A stretch of 20,010 nucleotides of DNA. Origin: an uncultured Oscillospiraceae bacterium. GTDB lineage: Bacteria; Bacillota; Clostridia; Oscillospirales; Oscillospiraceae. The DNA lies in contig CAAEKQ010000057.1 of assembly GCA_900756575.1 (NCBI GenBank), positions 1 to 20,010 of the forward strand, read 5' to 3'. The translations under genes were made by a program, and so were the position numbers. Positions 13,968 to 20,010 of the stretch are shown one piece after another; positions within the stretch are counted from its first letter, which is position 1; each line of letters begins with the position of its first letter. The notes beneath the pieces were generated by a model, which was not told where the DNA came from, did no database searches, and was given only the letters and a program-made list of their open reading frames with translations.

Positions 13968-13996
13968 TTCACAAAAGGGTGAAAACGTGGTAAGGT
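13968..13996 (+). promoter_or_regulatory. Weak candidate promoter of the ene-reductase gene
   Basis: TTCACA (13968-13973) and TAAGGT (13991-13996) are 17 bases apart; the -10 is poor. A poor -10 element would fit a promoter needing activation or induction, for example through the nearby palindrome. Read-through from the reductase operon is also possible. Confidence 0.3.
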
Positions 13997-14047
13997 TTAG
14001 ACACGAAGAAAACCAACGAACACCATATGACGAAAGGAAGTATACTT

Positions 14048-16024
14048 ATGTCCTGCACCAAGTATCCGCATATGTTTACGCCCATGACCATCAAGGGTGT
14101 AACCTTCAAAAACCGTGTGTTTGCATCCCCCATCACCACCAACCGGATTGTAGATCACGGCTACCCCACCCCCGAGGGCATCGATGTCTATGAGACCAAG
14201 GCCCGTGGCGGCTTTGCCGAGGTTACTCTCACCGAGTCCTTCATCGACCATGAGTATTCCTGGCGGCATGAGCACGGCCTGAACCTGTGGGAGAAGCCCA
14301 TGACCACCTTCCACATGGAGTCCATCATGACCCTCACCGAGGCCATTAAGGCCCACGGCGCCGTTGCCTCCATCCAGCTCAACCATGTGGGCGCCATGAA
14401 CCACCCCGACACCATCCCCGGCCACAAGAACCCCATCGGCCCCTCCGCTTATGTCCGCGACGACGGCGTGCAGGTAGAGGAAATGACCGTTGAGATGATG
14501 GAAAAGACCGCAGCTCAGTGGGCTGAGGTGGCATGGGTGGCCAAGTCCCTGGGCTTCCAGATGATCAACCTCCACGGCGGTCACGGCTGGCTGCTGAACC
14601 AGTTCATCTCCCCCAAGTTCAACCATCGTACCGACGAATACGGCGGATCCATGGCCAACCGCGCCAAGTTCCCCATTATGGTATGTAAAAAAATCAAGGA
14701 GGTCTGCGGCGACGACTTCCTGATCGAGTATCGTATGTCCGGCTCCGAGCGCATGGAGGGCGGCATGACCCTGGAAGACGGCATTGAGTTTGCCGAGATC
14801 ATTCAGGACTATGTGGACCTGATCCACGTCACCTCCGGCTCCTATCAGGACCATGTAAACACCAAGGCCTTCTCCTCCATGTTCGACAAGCACGGCTGCA
14901 ACCTGGATCTGGCCGAGGCCATTAAGAAGCACGTTCATGTTCCCGTGGTTGCTGTGGGCGGCTTCAACGCCCCTGAGCAGATCGAGGAGGCGCTGGCTTC
15001 CGGCAAGTGCGACTTTGTTGCCCTGGGCCGTCAGCAGTTTGCCGACCCCGAATTCGTGAACAAGACCCTCATGGGCCTGGAGGACACCATTGCACCCTGC
15101 CTGCGCTGCTCCTGCTTCAACCCCCTGGCATCCGATCCCGACGCCCGTCCCATCCCCGAGCTGTGGCACTGCGCCGTCAACCCCTGGGGTCAGCGGGAGC
15201 TCCGTTGGAGAAACGCGCCCAAGCCCAAGGCCAGCCGGAAGGTTCTGGTCATCGGCGGCGGCGTATCCGGTATGTATGCGGCCATCACCGCAGCTGAGCG
15301 CGGCCATGATGTGACCCTGGTAGAGAAGGAAAGCAAGCTGGGCGGCCTTCTGTGGTTCACCGAGGTGGACACCGATAAGGAGTCTCTGCTCCGGTTCCGC
15401 GACAGCCTGATTGCCCGCTGCAAGTATGCCGGTGTGAAGACCATGCTGAACACCGAGGCCACCCACGAGATGCTGGAGAGCTTCCAAGCCGACGCGATCA
15501 TCTGCGCCGTTGGTTCTCATCCCTTCGTGCCCCCCATCCCCGGTGTGGAGCACGCCGAGCACGCCGTGGAGGCTTACAAGGACATTGAGAAGCTCAAGGG
15601 CAAGAAGGTCGTCATCATCGGCGGCGGCGCCATCGGCTGCGAGTCCGGCTACTTCTTCGCCAGCGAGTGCGGTGCAAAGGTTCAGATTCTGGAGATGCGG
15701 GACGCCATGTGCAAGGATTCCTATCCCTCTCAGCGCGCTGCCCTGCTGCCCCGGATGGACAAGGCCGGCATGATCCTCGACTGCTCCGTCACCACCAAGG
15801 AGATCACCGAGAACGGCGTGAAGTTCCTGGACAAGGACGGCAACGAGCAGTTCGCTGAGGCCGACTACGTCTACTACTGCTGCGGCAACCGCTCCAACGA
15901 CGAGATCGTTAAGAGCCTGGAGGGCGTGACCCCCTGGTTCGTGGTCACCGGCGATGCAAAGCGGGCACGGACGGTAAAGCAGGCTACTTACGAGGGCTTC
16001 TGCGCCGCTATGGACATTTTGTAA
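14048..16024 (+). CDS. NADH:flavin oxidoreductase / 2-enoate reductase-type protein (FMN, Fe-S, FAD/NAD(P))
   Basis: The 658-residue protein has the three-module layout of 2,4-dienoyl-CoA reductase, enoate reductase and BaiCD/BaiH-like enzymes. These are an OYE-type FMN barrel (about 1-345, with HGGHGWLLNQFISP then NHRTDEYGGS), a Cys region, and a pyridine nucleotide-disulphide oxidoreductase module. The latter has VLVIGGGVSGMYAA near 398 and VVIIGGGAIGCESG near 519. The Cys ligands are C351-x2-C354-x1-C356 and C375, a spacing unlike the usual C-x2-C-x3-C-x11/12-C. It should reduce an activated C=C bond; whether the substrate is a bile acid, steroid, cinnamate or dienoyl compound cannot be told. 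I chose ATG 14048, with AAAGGAAG 7 bases upstream. It follows an Fe-S reductase and an HxlR regulator. Confidence 0.9.
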   Translation: MSCTKYPHMFTPMTIKGVTFKNRVFASPITTNRIVDHGYPTPEGIDVYETKARGGFAEVTLTESFIDHEYSWRHEHGLNLWEKPMTTFHMESIMTLTEAIKAHGAVASIQLNHVGAMNHPDTIPGHKNPIGPSAYVRDDGVQVEEMTVEMMEKTAAQWAEVAWVAKSLGFQMINLHGGHGWLLNQFISPKFNHRTDEYGGSMANRAKFPIMVCKKIKEVCGDDFLIEYRMSGSERMEGGMTLEDGIEFAEIIQDYVDLIHVTSGSYQDHVNTKAFSSMFDKHGCNLDLAEAIKKHVHVPVVAVGGFNAPEQIEEALASGKCDFVALGRQQFADPEFVNKTLMGLEDTIAPCLRCSCFNPLASDPDARPIPELWHCAVNPWGQRELRWRNAPKPKASRKVLVIGGGVSGMYAAITAAERGHDVTLVEKESKLGGLLWFTEVDTDKESLLRFRDSLIARCKYAGVKTMLNTEATHEMLESFQADAIICAVGSHPFVPPIPGVEHAEHAVEAYKDIEKLKGKKVVIIGGGAIGCESGYFFASECGAKVQILEMRDAMCKDSYPSQRAALLPRMDKAGMILDCSVTTKEITENGVKFLDKDGNEQFAEADYVYYCCGNRSNDEIVKSLEGVTPWFVVTGDAKRARTVKQATYEGFCAAMDIL

Positions 16025-16109
16025 GGGACACTCCTCGTCCAGTCAGCTGCGGGGCTTAGGGGTCTTTTCCGCCCTGACTGTGCCAAATTCCCTTGAAATA
16101 CACAAAGTT

Positions 16110-16147
16110 AAGAGGACGTACTGCGATTTTGCAATACGTCCTCTTTT
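16110..16147. terminator. Bidirectional terminator with the shared GGACGTACTGC stem (copy 3)
   Basis: AAGAGGACGTACTGC (16110-16124) pairs with GCAATACGTCCTCTT (16131-16145), one mismatch, around GATTTT. T residues follow on the plus strand, and the flanking A-rich side gives weaker T content on the minus strand. It serves the ene-reductase gene and abuts the decayed kinase fragment. Confidence 0.85.
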
Positions 16148-16290
16148 TTATTTCTCTTCTGACACGATTCTTGCCCGAATATAAGCTTCCAGTGCATCCG
16201 CAGTTCCGTCCAGGCCCAGACGGCTGGAATTGACGGTCAGATCATACGTCCGCGCGTCGCCCCATTTGCCCTTACAATCGGGCAGCGCAA
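16148..16290 (-). pseudogene. C-terminal remnant of a cytidylate-kinase-like gene
   Basis: On the minus strand the last 46 codons before the stop at 16150-16148 read KGKWGDARTYDLTVNSSRLG, followed by LDGTADALEAYI. This strongly resembles the C-terminal end of cytidylate kinase-like proteins of Clostridia, with GKWGDARxYDL and the NSS-LG-G pattern. Upstream in the same frame the similarity stops near 16290. The P-loop and the rest of the kinase (about 150 residues) are missing, and the promoter and start of the next plus-strand gene occupy that place. This is therefore a truncated relic, probably cut during acquisition or rearrangement of the neighbouring gene. Confidence 0.7.
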
Positions 16291-16337
16291 AACGGGATCT
16301 GCCTGAATTTCGCCTACCAATCCGGGCAAAACTGTGA

Positions 16338-16343
16338 TATAAT
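16338..16343 (+). promoter_or_regulatory. Extended -10 promoter of the membrane phosphotransferase-like gene
   Basis: TATAAT (16338-16343) is preceded by TG one base upstream (TGATATAAT). No good -35 is seen at 17 bases, which is compatible with an extended -10 promoter. The transcript would start near 16350, so the TTG at 16356 is an unlikely translation start. Confidence 0.6.
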
Positions 16344-16376
16344 ACCACCGTATTTTTGCGAAACATGGTGAGACAT

Positions 16377-18101
16377 ATGAACGAAGAAAACATCGAAGCA
16401 AAGCAGCCCCGCAAGCGGAAATTCACCAAGGATCGGCTGGTGCCCGGTCTGGTTTTGACCCTGGCGCTGAGCTTTCTCTTGGGGCTGTATGCACCGCTGG
16501 AGCTGTATTTTACCAACATCACCGAGTTCCAGTTTGACTTCTGGACGCTGCTGCCGCCGCTGCTGGGGCTGTTTGGGATCTTTTTATTGGCAGGGATCGT
16601 GGGCTTTGGCCTGTGCTGGCTGGTTCACGACAAGCTGTATGACCTGGCGCTGCTGATTGGCGGAATCGGGTATGTGATTGCCTATGTCCACGGGATGTTC
16701 CTGGTGGGGAATCTGCCGCCCCTGGACGGCACGGATTTCAGCTGGTCGGACTATCATAAGGAGACGGTGATTTCGCTGATCGTCTGCGCGGTGATCGTGG
16801 CGGTGTTCCTTCTGCTGGCCCGGCTGCTGCATAGAAAGACGATGCGGAAGGTCATCACCGGCATTTCCCTGTTTTTCACGGCGATTTTGATGGTGACGGT
16901 TGTGACCGTGGGCCTTACCAACGACGGCTTCCAGAAAAAGCCCCTGATGGCGGTGACGAAAAACGCCGAATTCCAGATGTCCAGCGACCGGAACCTGGTG
17001 ATTTTCCTGATGGACGCGGTGGATTCCAAGGCGTTCCGGCAGCTCATGGACGGGGATGACCCGGAGTATGCCGAAACTCTGTCGGATTTCACCTATTACC
17101 CCAACACCGTGGGCGCGTATTCCTTCACCGAGCATTCCATCCCCTACATTCTTACGGGGCAGTGGTTTGAAAATCAGGAGCCTTTCGAGGATTATACCGC
17201 CCGGGCCATGGCGGCCTCTCCCCTGCTCCAAAAGCTCCGGGATGAGAACTACCGCATCGGTATGTACGAGGAGGATCTCCGCTGCACCGAGGAACAGGCC
17301 GCAGAGTTTGAAAATGTAGAGAAGACCACCCTGCGGTTTACCAGCTTCCCGGCCATCGCCAAGGAGGAATTAAAGCTGGTATGGTTCAAGTATGCGCCCT
17401 ATGCCCTCAAGCGTGTGGTGCACGTGGACATGAACCGCTTTACCATGATTGTGGAGCCCAACAGCGACTCTGAGCTGTTCCACTATGTGAACTGGGACTT
17501 CTATCCGGACGCGCAGAACGCCCAGGTGACCACGGTGCCGGACAAGGTGTTCAAGTTCATCCACATCGAGGGCGCCCATGTGCCCCTGCGGTATGACAAG
17601 GACGTGAACATCATCGGCTCCGACAAGGGCACCTATGACCAGAACGTCCAGGCGGCGATGACCGTTTTGAAGCAATATCTGGACGATTTGAAGGCCGCCG
17701 GGGTGTACGACAACACCGCCATTGTGGTGATGGCAGACCACGGCTACTGGACGTACTGGGACGACAAGCTGCTGGGCCGCTCCAATCCCCTGCTGGCGGT
17801 GAAGGGCGTGGGAGAAAGCCATGAGCTGTCCGTGTCCGAAGCGCCAATTTCCTATGAGGATCTCCAGGAATGCTTCTCCCGGCTGCTGGACGGAACATCC
17901 TCCGATCAGGTGTTCGACGCCAAGGAGGGCGATCAGCGGATTCGCCGGTATCTTTCCTACAACTATTTGGAGGAAGGGCATATCGTGGAGTTTGAGCAGA
18001 AGGGCTATGCCACGGATTTGGGGACGATGGTTGCCACCGGACGGGTGTTTGACTCGAAGGAGTGGACGGAGAGCCACGGAGAATCCGCGAAGGGCAAGTA
18101 A
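16377..18101 (+). CDS. Membrane protein with sulfatase/phosphotransferase (alkaline phosphatase-fold) domain
   Basis: The protein is 574 residues from ATG 16377, where GGTGAG lies 4 bases upstream; ATG 16365 and TTG 16356 are alternatives. Five membrane helices (about 21-44, 59-83, 88-110, 131-150, 160-180) are followed by an extracytoplasmic domain of the alkaline phosphatase superfamily. Visible sites are D213 in FLMDAVDS, T251 in YSFTEHSIPYILTG (the likely nucleophile, aligned with the T-x-x-S-x-P pattern of EptA-type enzymes), HIEGAHVPLRY, and D454-H455 in VMADHGYW. The five-helix plus sulfatase plan is that of lipoteichoic acid synthases and phosphoethanolamine transferases, so it probably transfers a phospho-group to an envelope glycan or lipid. 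Donor and acceptor are unknown. A terminator follows. Confidence 0.82.
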   Translation: MNEENIEAKQPRKRKFTKDRLVPGLVLTLALSFLLGLYAPLELYFTNITEFQFDFWTLLPPLLGLFGIFLLAGIVGFGLCWLVHDKLYDLALLIGGIGYVIAYVHGMFLVGNLPPLDGTDFSWSDYHKETVISLIVCAVIVAVFLLLARLLHRKTMRKVITGISLFFTAILMVTVVTVGLTNDGFQKKPLMAVTKNAEFQMSSDRNLVIFLMDAVDSKAFRQLMDGDDPEYAETLSDFTYYPNTVGAYSFTEHSIPYILTGQWFENQEPFEDYTARAMAASPLLQKLRDENYRIGMYEEDLRCTEEQAAEFENVEKTTLRFTSFPAIAKEELKLVWFKYAPYALKRVVHVDMNRFTMIVEPNSDSELFHYVNWDFYPDAQNAQVTTVPDKVFKFIHIEGAHVPLRYDKDVNIIGSDKGTYDQNVQAAMTVLKQYLDDLKAAGVYDNTAIVVMADHGYWTYWDDKLLGRSNPLLAVKGVGESHELSVSEAPISYEDLQECFSRLLDGTSSDQVFDAKEGDQRIRRYLSYNYLEEGHIVEFEQKGYATDLGTMVATGRVFDSKEWTESHGESAKGK

Positions 18102-18111
18102 CATCCATAGT

Positions 18112-18160
18112 AAAACCGTGCCGATTGTCTGATGGGACAGCCGGCACGGTTCTTTGTTTT
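18112..18160 (+). terminator. Intrinsic terminator after the membrane phosphotransferase-like gene
   Basis: AACCGTGCCG (18114-18123) pairs with CGGCACGGTT (18142-18151), with an inner TGTC/GACA pairing. It is followed by CTTTGTTTTG, a T-rich but interrupted tract. Confidence 0.78.
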
Positions 18161-18384
18161 GTATGTGGAAGGGCAGATTGAATGTGGGATTTAGAGAAGC
18201 TGTGGATTTGGCAGGGGGGTGTTTGTAAGAGCATTGCAATATCCTTCCTTTATATCCCGGAATCTCTTTCGACTTCATTATGCCATAGAAGAATATGGAA
18301 AATACTGTGTTACAAAGCGCATCCTTTTTCTATGCCTATCTCGCAGCGCTCTTTCGTTGAGGCCCTACAGCTCCACCGCCATAT
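18161..18384. other. A/T-richer gap without a recognisable gene
   Basis: This gap between a plus-strand terminator and a converging minus-strand gene is visibly lower in G+C than the left part of the window. A plus-strand frame (18182-18457) is open but has no ribosome-binding site and no recognisable protein, and runs into the opposing gene. I see no terminator for the minus-strand gene. Confidence 0.4.
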
Positions 18385-18960
18385 TTACCTCGTGGATGCC
18401 GTCCTAACATACTTCTCCCAAATCCACGGGAATTTCTCCCGCACAAATCGGGCATAGGAGCACTCCGGCGCTTCGATCATGCGTTTCTCCGTAATATACC
18501 GCAGAACCGCGTCATACCACCAATTCAGCGAACGCTCCGTCTTCTCCTCAAAGCGACTGACCGCAAACAAGCCCTTCTTTTCCTGCTCCATCAGCCACTG
18601 ATAGCAGTCCGGAATATACAATGTATCCTGAACCTTCAGCGGCACAGTTCCAAGCCTTGCATTGGGATTATAGGGGAACGGAATAACCCCATTTTCATCC
18701 GCTTCCACGGTATAAATGCAGCCGCTTTTCCCCTCCGCCGCTTCTCTCAGCGCATTGGGAAACAGCTCATGGTACTCCACAACGCCGTCCTTCCGATAGC
18801 CGTAGGGGAACCAGTAATACGGACGTTCCACCGCATTGGAAAGATAGAGCGCCGCGACCACCGGGTTCACCGTCAGGTAGATGTAGGGTCTGTCATGGTC
18901 TGCAAGACGCGGCTCCAGCGAATCTATGCCTAGGGTGTTGCTGCCGTGGTAGAGTAGCAT
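18385..18960 (-). CDS. Uncharacterised protein with ADP-ribosyltransferase-like N-terminus
   Basis: I do not recognise this 191-residue protein with certainty. Its N-terminus, MLLYHGSNTLGIDSLEPR (His5) followed by RPYIYLTVNPVVAALYL (Tyr28), resembles the beginning of ADP-ribosyltransferase-like domains such as DUF3990, where a Y-H-G-S motif and a Y-L-T/S motif provide the first two residues of the H-Y-E triad. The remainder is Trp/Tyr-rich (RPYYWFPYGYRKDG; LNWWYDAVLRYITE) with no signal peptide or membrane helix. GAGGTGA lies 8 bases upstream of ATG 18960. It starts 43 bases after the stop of a SAM methyltransferase gene and probably shares its promoter. It could also be a cytosolic enzyme or toxin of another fold. 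Confidence 0.6.
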   Translation of the reverse strand: MLLYHGSNTLGIDSLEPRLADHDRPYIYLTVNPVVAALYLSNAVERPYYWFPYGYRKDGVVEYHELFPNALREAAEGKSGCIYTVEADENGVIPFPYNPNARLGTVPLKVQDTLYIPDCYQWLMEQEKKGLFAVSRFEEKTERSLNWWYDAVLRYITEKRMIEAPECSYARFVREKFPWIWEKYVRTASTR

Positions 18961-19003
18961 GTTCTGTTCACCTCACAACTAATTTCACGCATACACACTG
19001 CAT

Positions 19004-19789
19004 TTACAGCTTCCGAAACACATCCAGACTGTGCGCCGAGGCACCTACAAGATCTTCTCGTTCGCAGACGGACAGGTGATAGCGCACCAGCGCATCGAAG
19101 GTCTCTTGATCCATCTTCTCCATTTCAGCTTGCAGGAATGACGTAAGTCCATCTGTCGCAACATAGTGCAGCCGCTGAACCGGGAACTCTGCCATAAGCT
19201 TGTCCACATCCGCCTTTGTCACATGCTCAAATACAAACTTGGAGCTGGTGTGGAAGCGGAACTTGTCATCATCTATGACGCCATCCTGCTTTAGAATCTG
19301 ATATAGCCCGGTTCGGAACACCCAGTTGATGATCGGGCCGTCTGTTGTGCAGTAGGCAACCAGAATGACACCGTTCGGCTTTGTGACCCGCAGCGCCTCG
19401 GAAATGGCCTGTTTGAACTGCGCTCCCGGCTTTAGATGATACATAGGCCCAAGCATTAAGGTTACATCGAAGCTCTCGGATTCCAAGCAGGAAAGCTCCA
19501 AGGCGTTGCCCTGCATGGCCTGAATGGTCATATTTTCGGTGATTTTTTCCCGTAGAATCGCCAGATTGTGTTCCACCAGCTCAACCGCTGTGACGTCATA
19601 CCCCTCAGAGGCCAGCGCAATGGAATACCGCCCTGTGCCAGCACCAATGTCCAGCACACGATCCCCCGGACGGAGGTACTTCCGAAGGTATTTCATTGTG
19701 GTGAGATACTCCACCTGCCCCCAGCGCCGCCGGGTCAGGCGGCCTTCCTCGTCGTATTGCTCATAGTAGCGAATGATATCAGATTCCAT
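19004..19789 (-). CDS. Class I SAM-dependent methyltransferase
   Basis: The 261-residue protein has a Rossmann-fold methyltransferase core: motif I VLDIGAGTGRYSIALASEG (45-63), acidic residue at the end of strand 2 (VTAVELVEHNL), FDVTLMLGPMYHL (motif near 105-120) and ALRVTKPNGVILVAY. The GPMYHL segment is common in small-molecule methyltransferases of the UbiE/Methyltransf_11 type. The substrate cannot be told. AAGGAGG lies 8 bases upstream of ATG 19789. It is the first gene of a probable two-gene unit with the following uncharacterised protein. Confidence 0.9.
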   Translation of the reverse strand: MESDIIRYYEQYDEEGRLTRRRWGQVEYLTTMKYLRKYLRPGDRVLDIGAGTGRYSIALASEGYDVTAVELVEHNLAILREKITENMTIQAMQGNALELSCLESESFDVTLMLGPMYHLKPGAQFKQAISEALRVTKPNGVILVAYCTTDGPIINWVFRTGLYQILKQDGVIDDDKFRFHTSSKFVFEHVTKADVDKLMAEFPVQRLHYVATDGLTSFLQAEMEKMDQETFDALVRYHLSVCEREDLVGASAHSLDVFRKL

Positions 19790-19833
19790 ACGGGTGCCCT
19801 CCTTGCATGGTTTGATGCCAACATATTTTCATC

Positions 19834-19863
19834 ATCATAGCATAGAGTAGAAAATCCTGTCAA
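19834..19863 (-). promoter_or_regulatory. Sigma-A promoter of the methyltransferase unit
   Basis: On the minus strand, TTGACA (19863-19858) and TATGAT (19839-19834) are 18 bases apart, 45 bases upstream of the start codon. Confidence 0.75.
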
Positions 19864-19910
19864 TCATAATCCAACCATCCACGCAGATTCGGTGCTGTAA
19901 ACAAAGAAAA

Positions 19911-19936
19911 GACCCGAAATCCTACGATTTCAGGTC
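19911..19936. terminator. Hairpin, possible minus-strand terminator
   Basis: GACCCGAAATC (19911-19921) pairs with GATTTCAGGTC (19926-19936), one mismatch, around CTAC. On the minus strand it is followed by TTTTCTTTG, compatible with a terminator for a gene to the right of the window. It is the first of three adjacent hairpins. Confidence 0.5.
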
Positions 19937-19944
19937 AGAATAAA

Positions 19945-19996
19945 TCGCCGTAGGCGAAACACCAAATCGAAGCCCAGCGCAGCGGGTTCGATTTGG
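19945..19996. repeat. Two adjacent inverted repeats at the right edge
   Basis: TCGCC-GTA-GGCGA (19945-19957) is followed by CCAAATCGAA (19962-19971) pairing with TTCGATTTGG (19987-19996). The second stem extends inward with CCC/GGG after one bulged base. Such compact stem-loop series occur next to mobile elements or as dispersed repeats in gut Clostridia, but the window does not show what lies beyond. Confidence 0.55.
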
Positions 19997-20010
19997 AAAG
20001 GAGGAGCGAC
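19997..20010 (+). promoter_or_regulatory. Strong ribosome-binding site for a gene starting just outside the window
   Basis: AAAGGAGGAG (19997-20006) is an almost perfect anti-16S match and lies directly against the base of the preceding hairpin. A start codon is expected within a few bases after 20010 on the plus strand. The gene itself is not visible. Confidence 0.5.

Noticed and set aside
13997..15562. A minus-strand open frame of about 520 codons opposite the ene-reductase gene
   Set aside because: The plus strand encodes an unambiguous flavoprotein; the antisense product is Gly/His/Val-rich without domain similarity.
16356..16376. TTG and ATG upstream starts for the membrane phosphotransferase-like gene
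   Set aside because: The predicted transcript starts near 16350, leaving no room for a ribosome-binding site before TTG 16356; GGTGAG fits ATG 16377 best, though ATG 16365 cannot be excluded.
17749..17758. GGACGTACTG inside the membrane phosphotransferase-like gene, matching the terminator stem word
   Set aside because: It encodes part of YWTYWD, has no inverted partner nearby and matches only 10 of 11 bases, so it is probably chance and was not counted as a copy.
18182..18457. A plus-strand frame of 91 codons before the uncharacterised gene
   Set aside because: No ribosome-binding site or recognisable protein, and it overlaps the 3' end of a better supported opposing gene.
1..20010. Search for CRISPR arrays, tRNA, rRNA and complete insertion sequences
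   Set aside because: No regularly spaced repeats, cloverleaf-like tRNA sequences, rRNA segments or transposase genes were seen on either strand.

Overview
The window is G+C-rich chromosomal DNA from an endospore-forming, probably anaerobic Firmicute, most likely a gut Clostridia of the Oscillospiraceae/Ruminococcaceae type. The evidence is the 5' part of the spoIIIA sporulation operon, Clostridia-type families (DUF4364, an EF-G-like paralogue, a TM2/zinc-ribbon protein, NrdR), and two flavin or Fe-S oxidoreductases of anaerobic type. The taxonomic placement is inference from gene content; no rRNA is present.

Layout. Positions 1-2156 (minus strand) hold spoIIIAA-AB-AC-AD and the first 58 codons of spoIIIAE, behind a sigma-E-like promoter. 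A non-coding stretch of about 460 bases with hairpins follows, then (plus) a membrane-anchored phosphodiester glycosidase-domain protein and a zinc-ribbon/TM2 protein. Next (minus) come an HD-domain hydrolase, a TraX-family membrane protein and an EF-G paralogue (fusA2-like). A divergent promoter region leads to a plus-strand pair, DUF4364 plus an XRE-like regulator with overlapping stop and start. nrdR, an acyltransferase-3 membrane protein and an S51-type peptidase run on the minus strand. On the plus strand follow an Fe-S aldo/keto reductase, an HxlR-family regulator and a 658-residue ene-reductase (FMN, Fe-S and FAD/NAD(P) modules). A decayed cytidylate-kinase-like fragment precedes a five-helix membrane protein with an alkaline-phosphatase-fold (sulfatase/phosphotransferase) domain. 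The right end has a minus-strand pair, a SAM methyltransferase and an unrecognised protein with an ADP-ribosyltransferase-like N-terminus. At the edge a set of hairpins leads to a strong ribosome-binding site for a gene starting just outside.

How the genes work together. The spoIIIA genes build the mother-cell half of the SpoIIIA-SpoIIQ channel. The reductase/HxlR/ene-reductase cluster looks like an inducible reductive module for an unsaturated carbonyl compound. Most other genes are single housekeeping or envelope functions with their own promoters and terminators.

The most unusual sequence-level signal is that three separate terminators (about 4373, 4979 and 16110) are built on the same stem word, GGACGTACTGC, although their genes are unrelated. 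This suggests a dispersed terminator-repeat family. I found no CRISPR array, tRNA, rRNA or complete insertion sequence.
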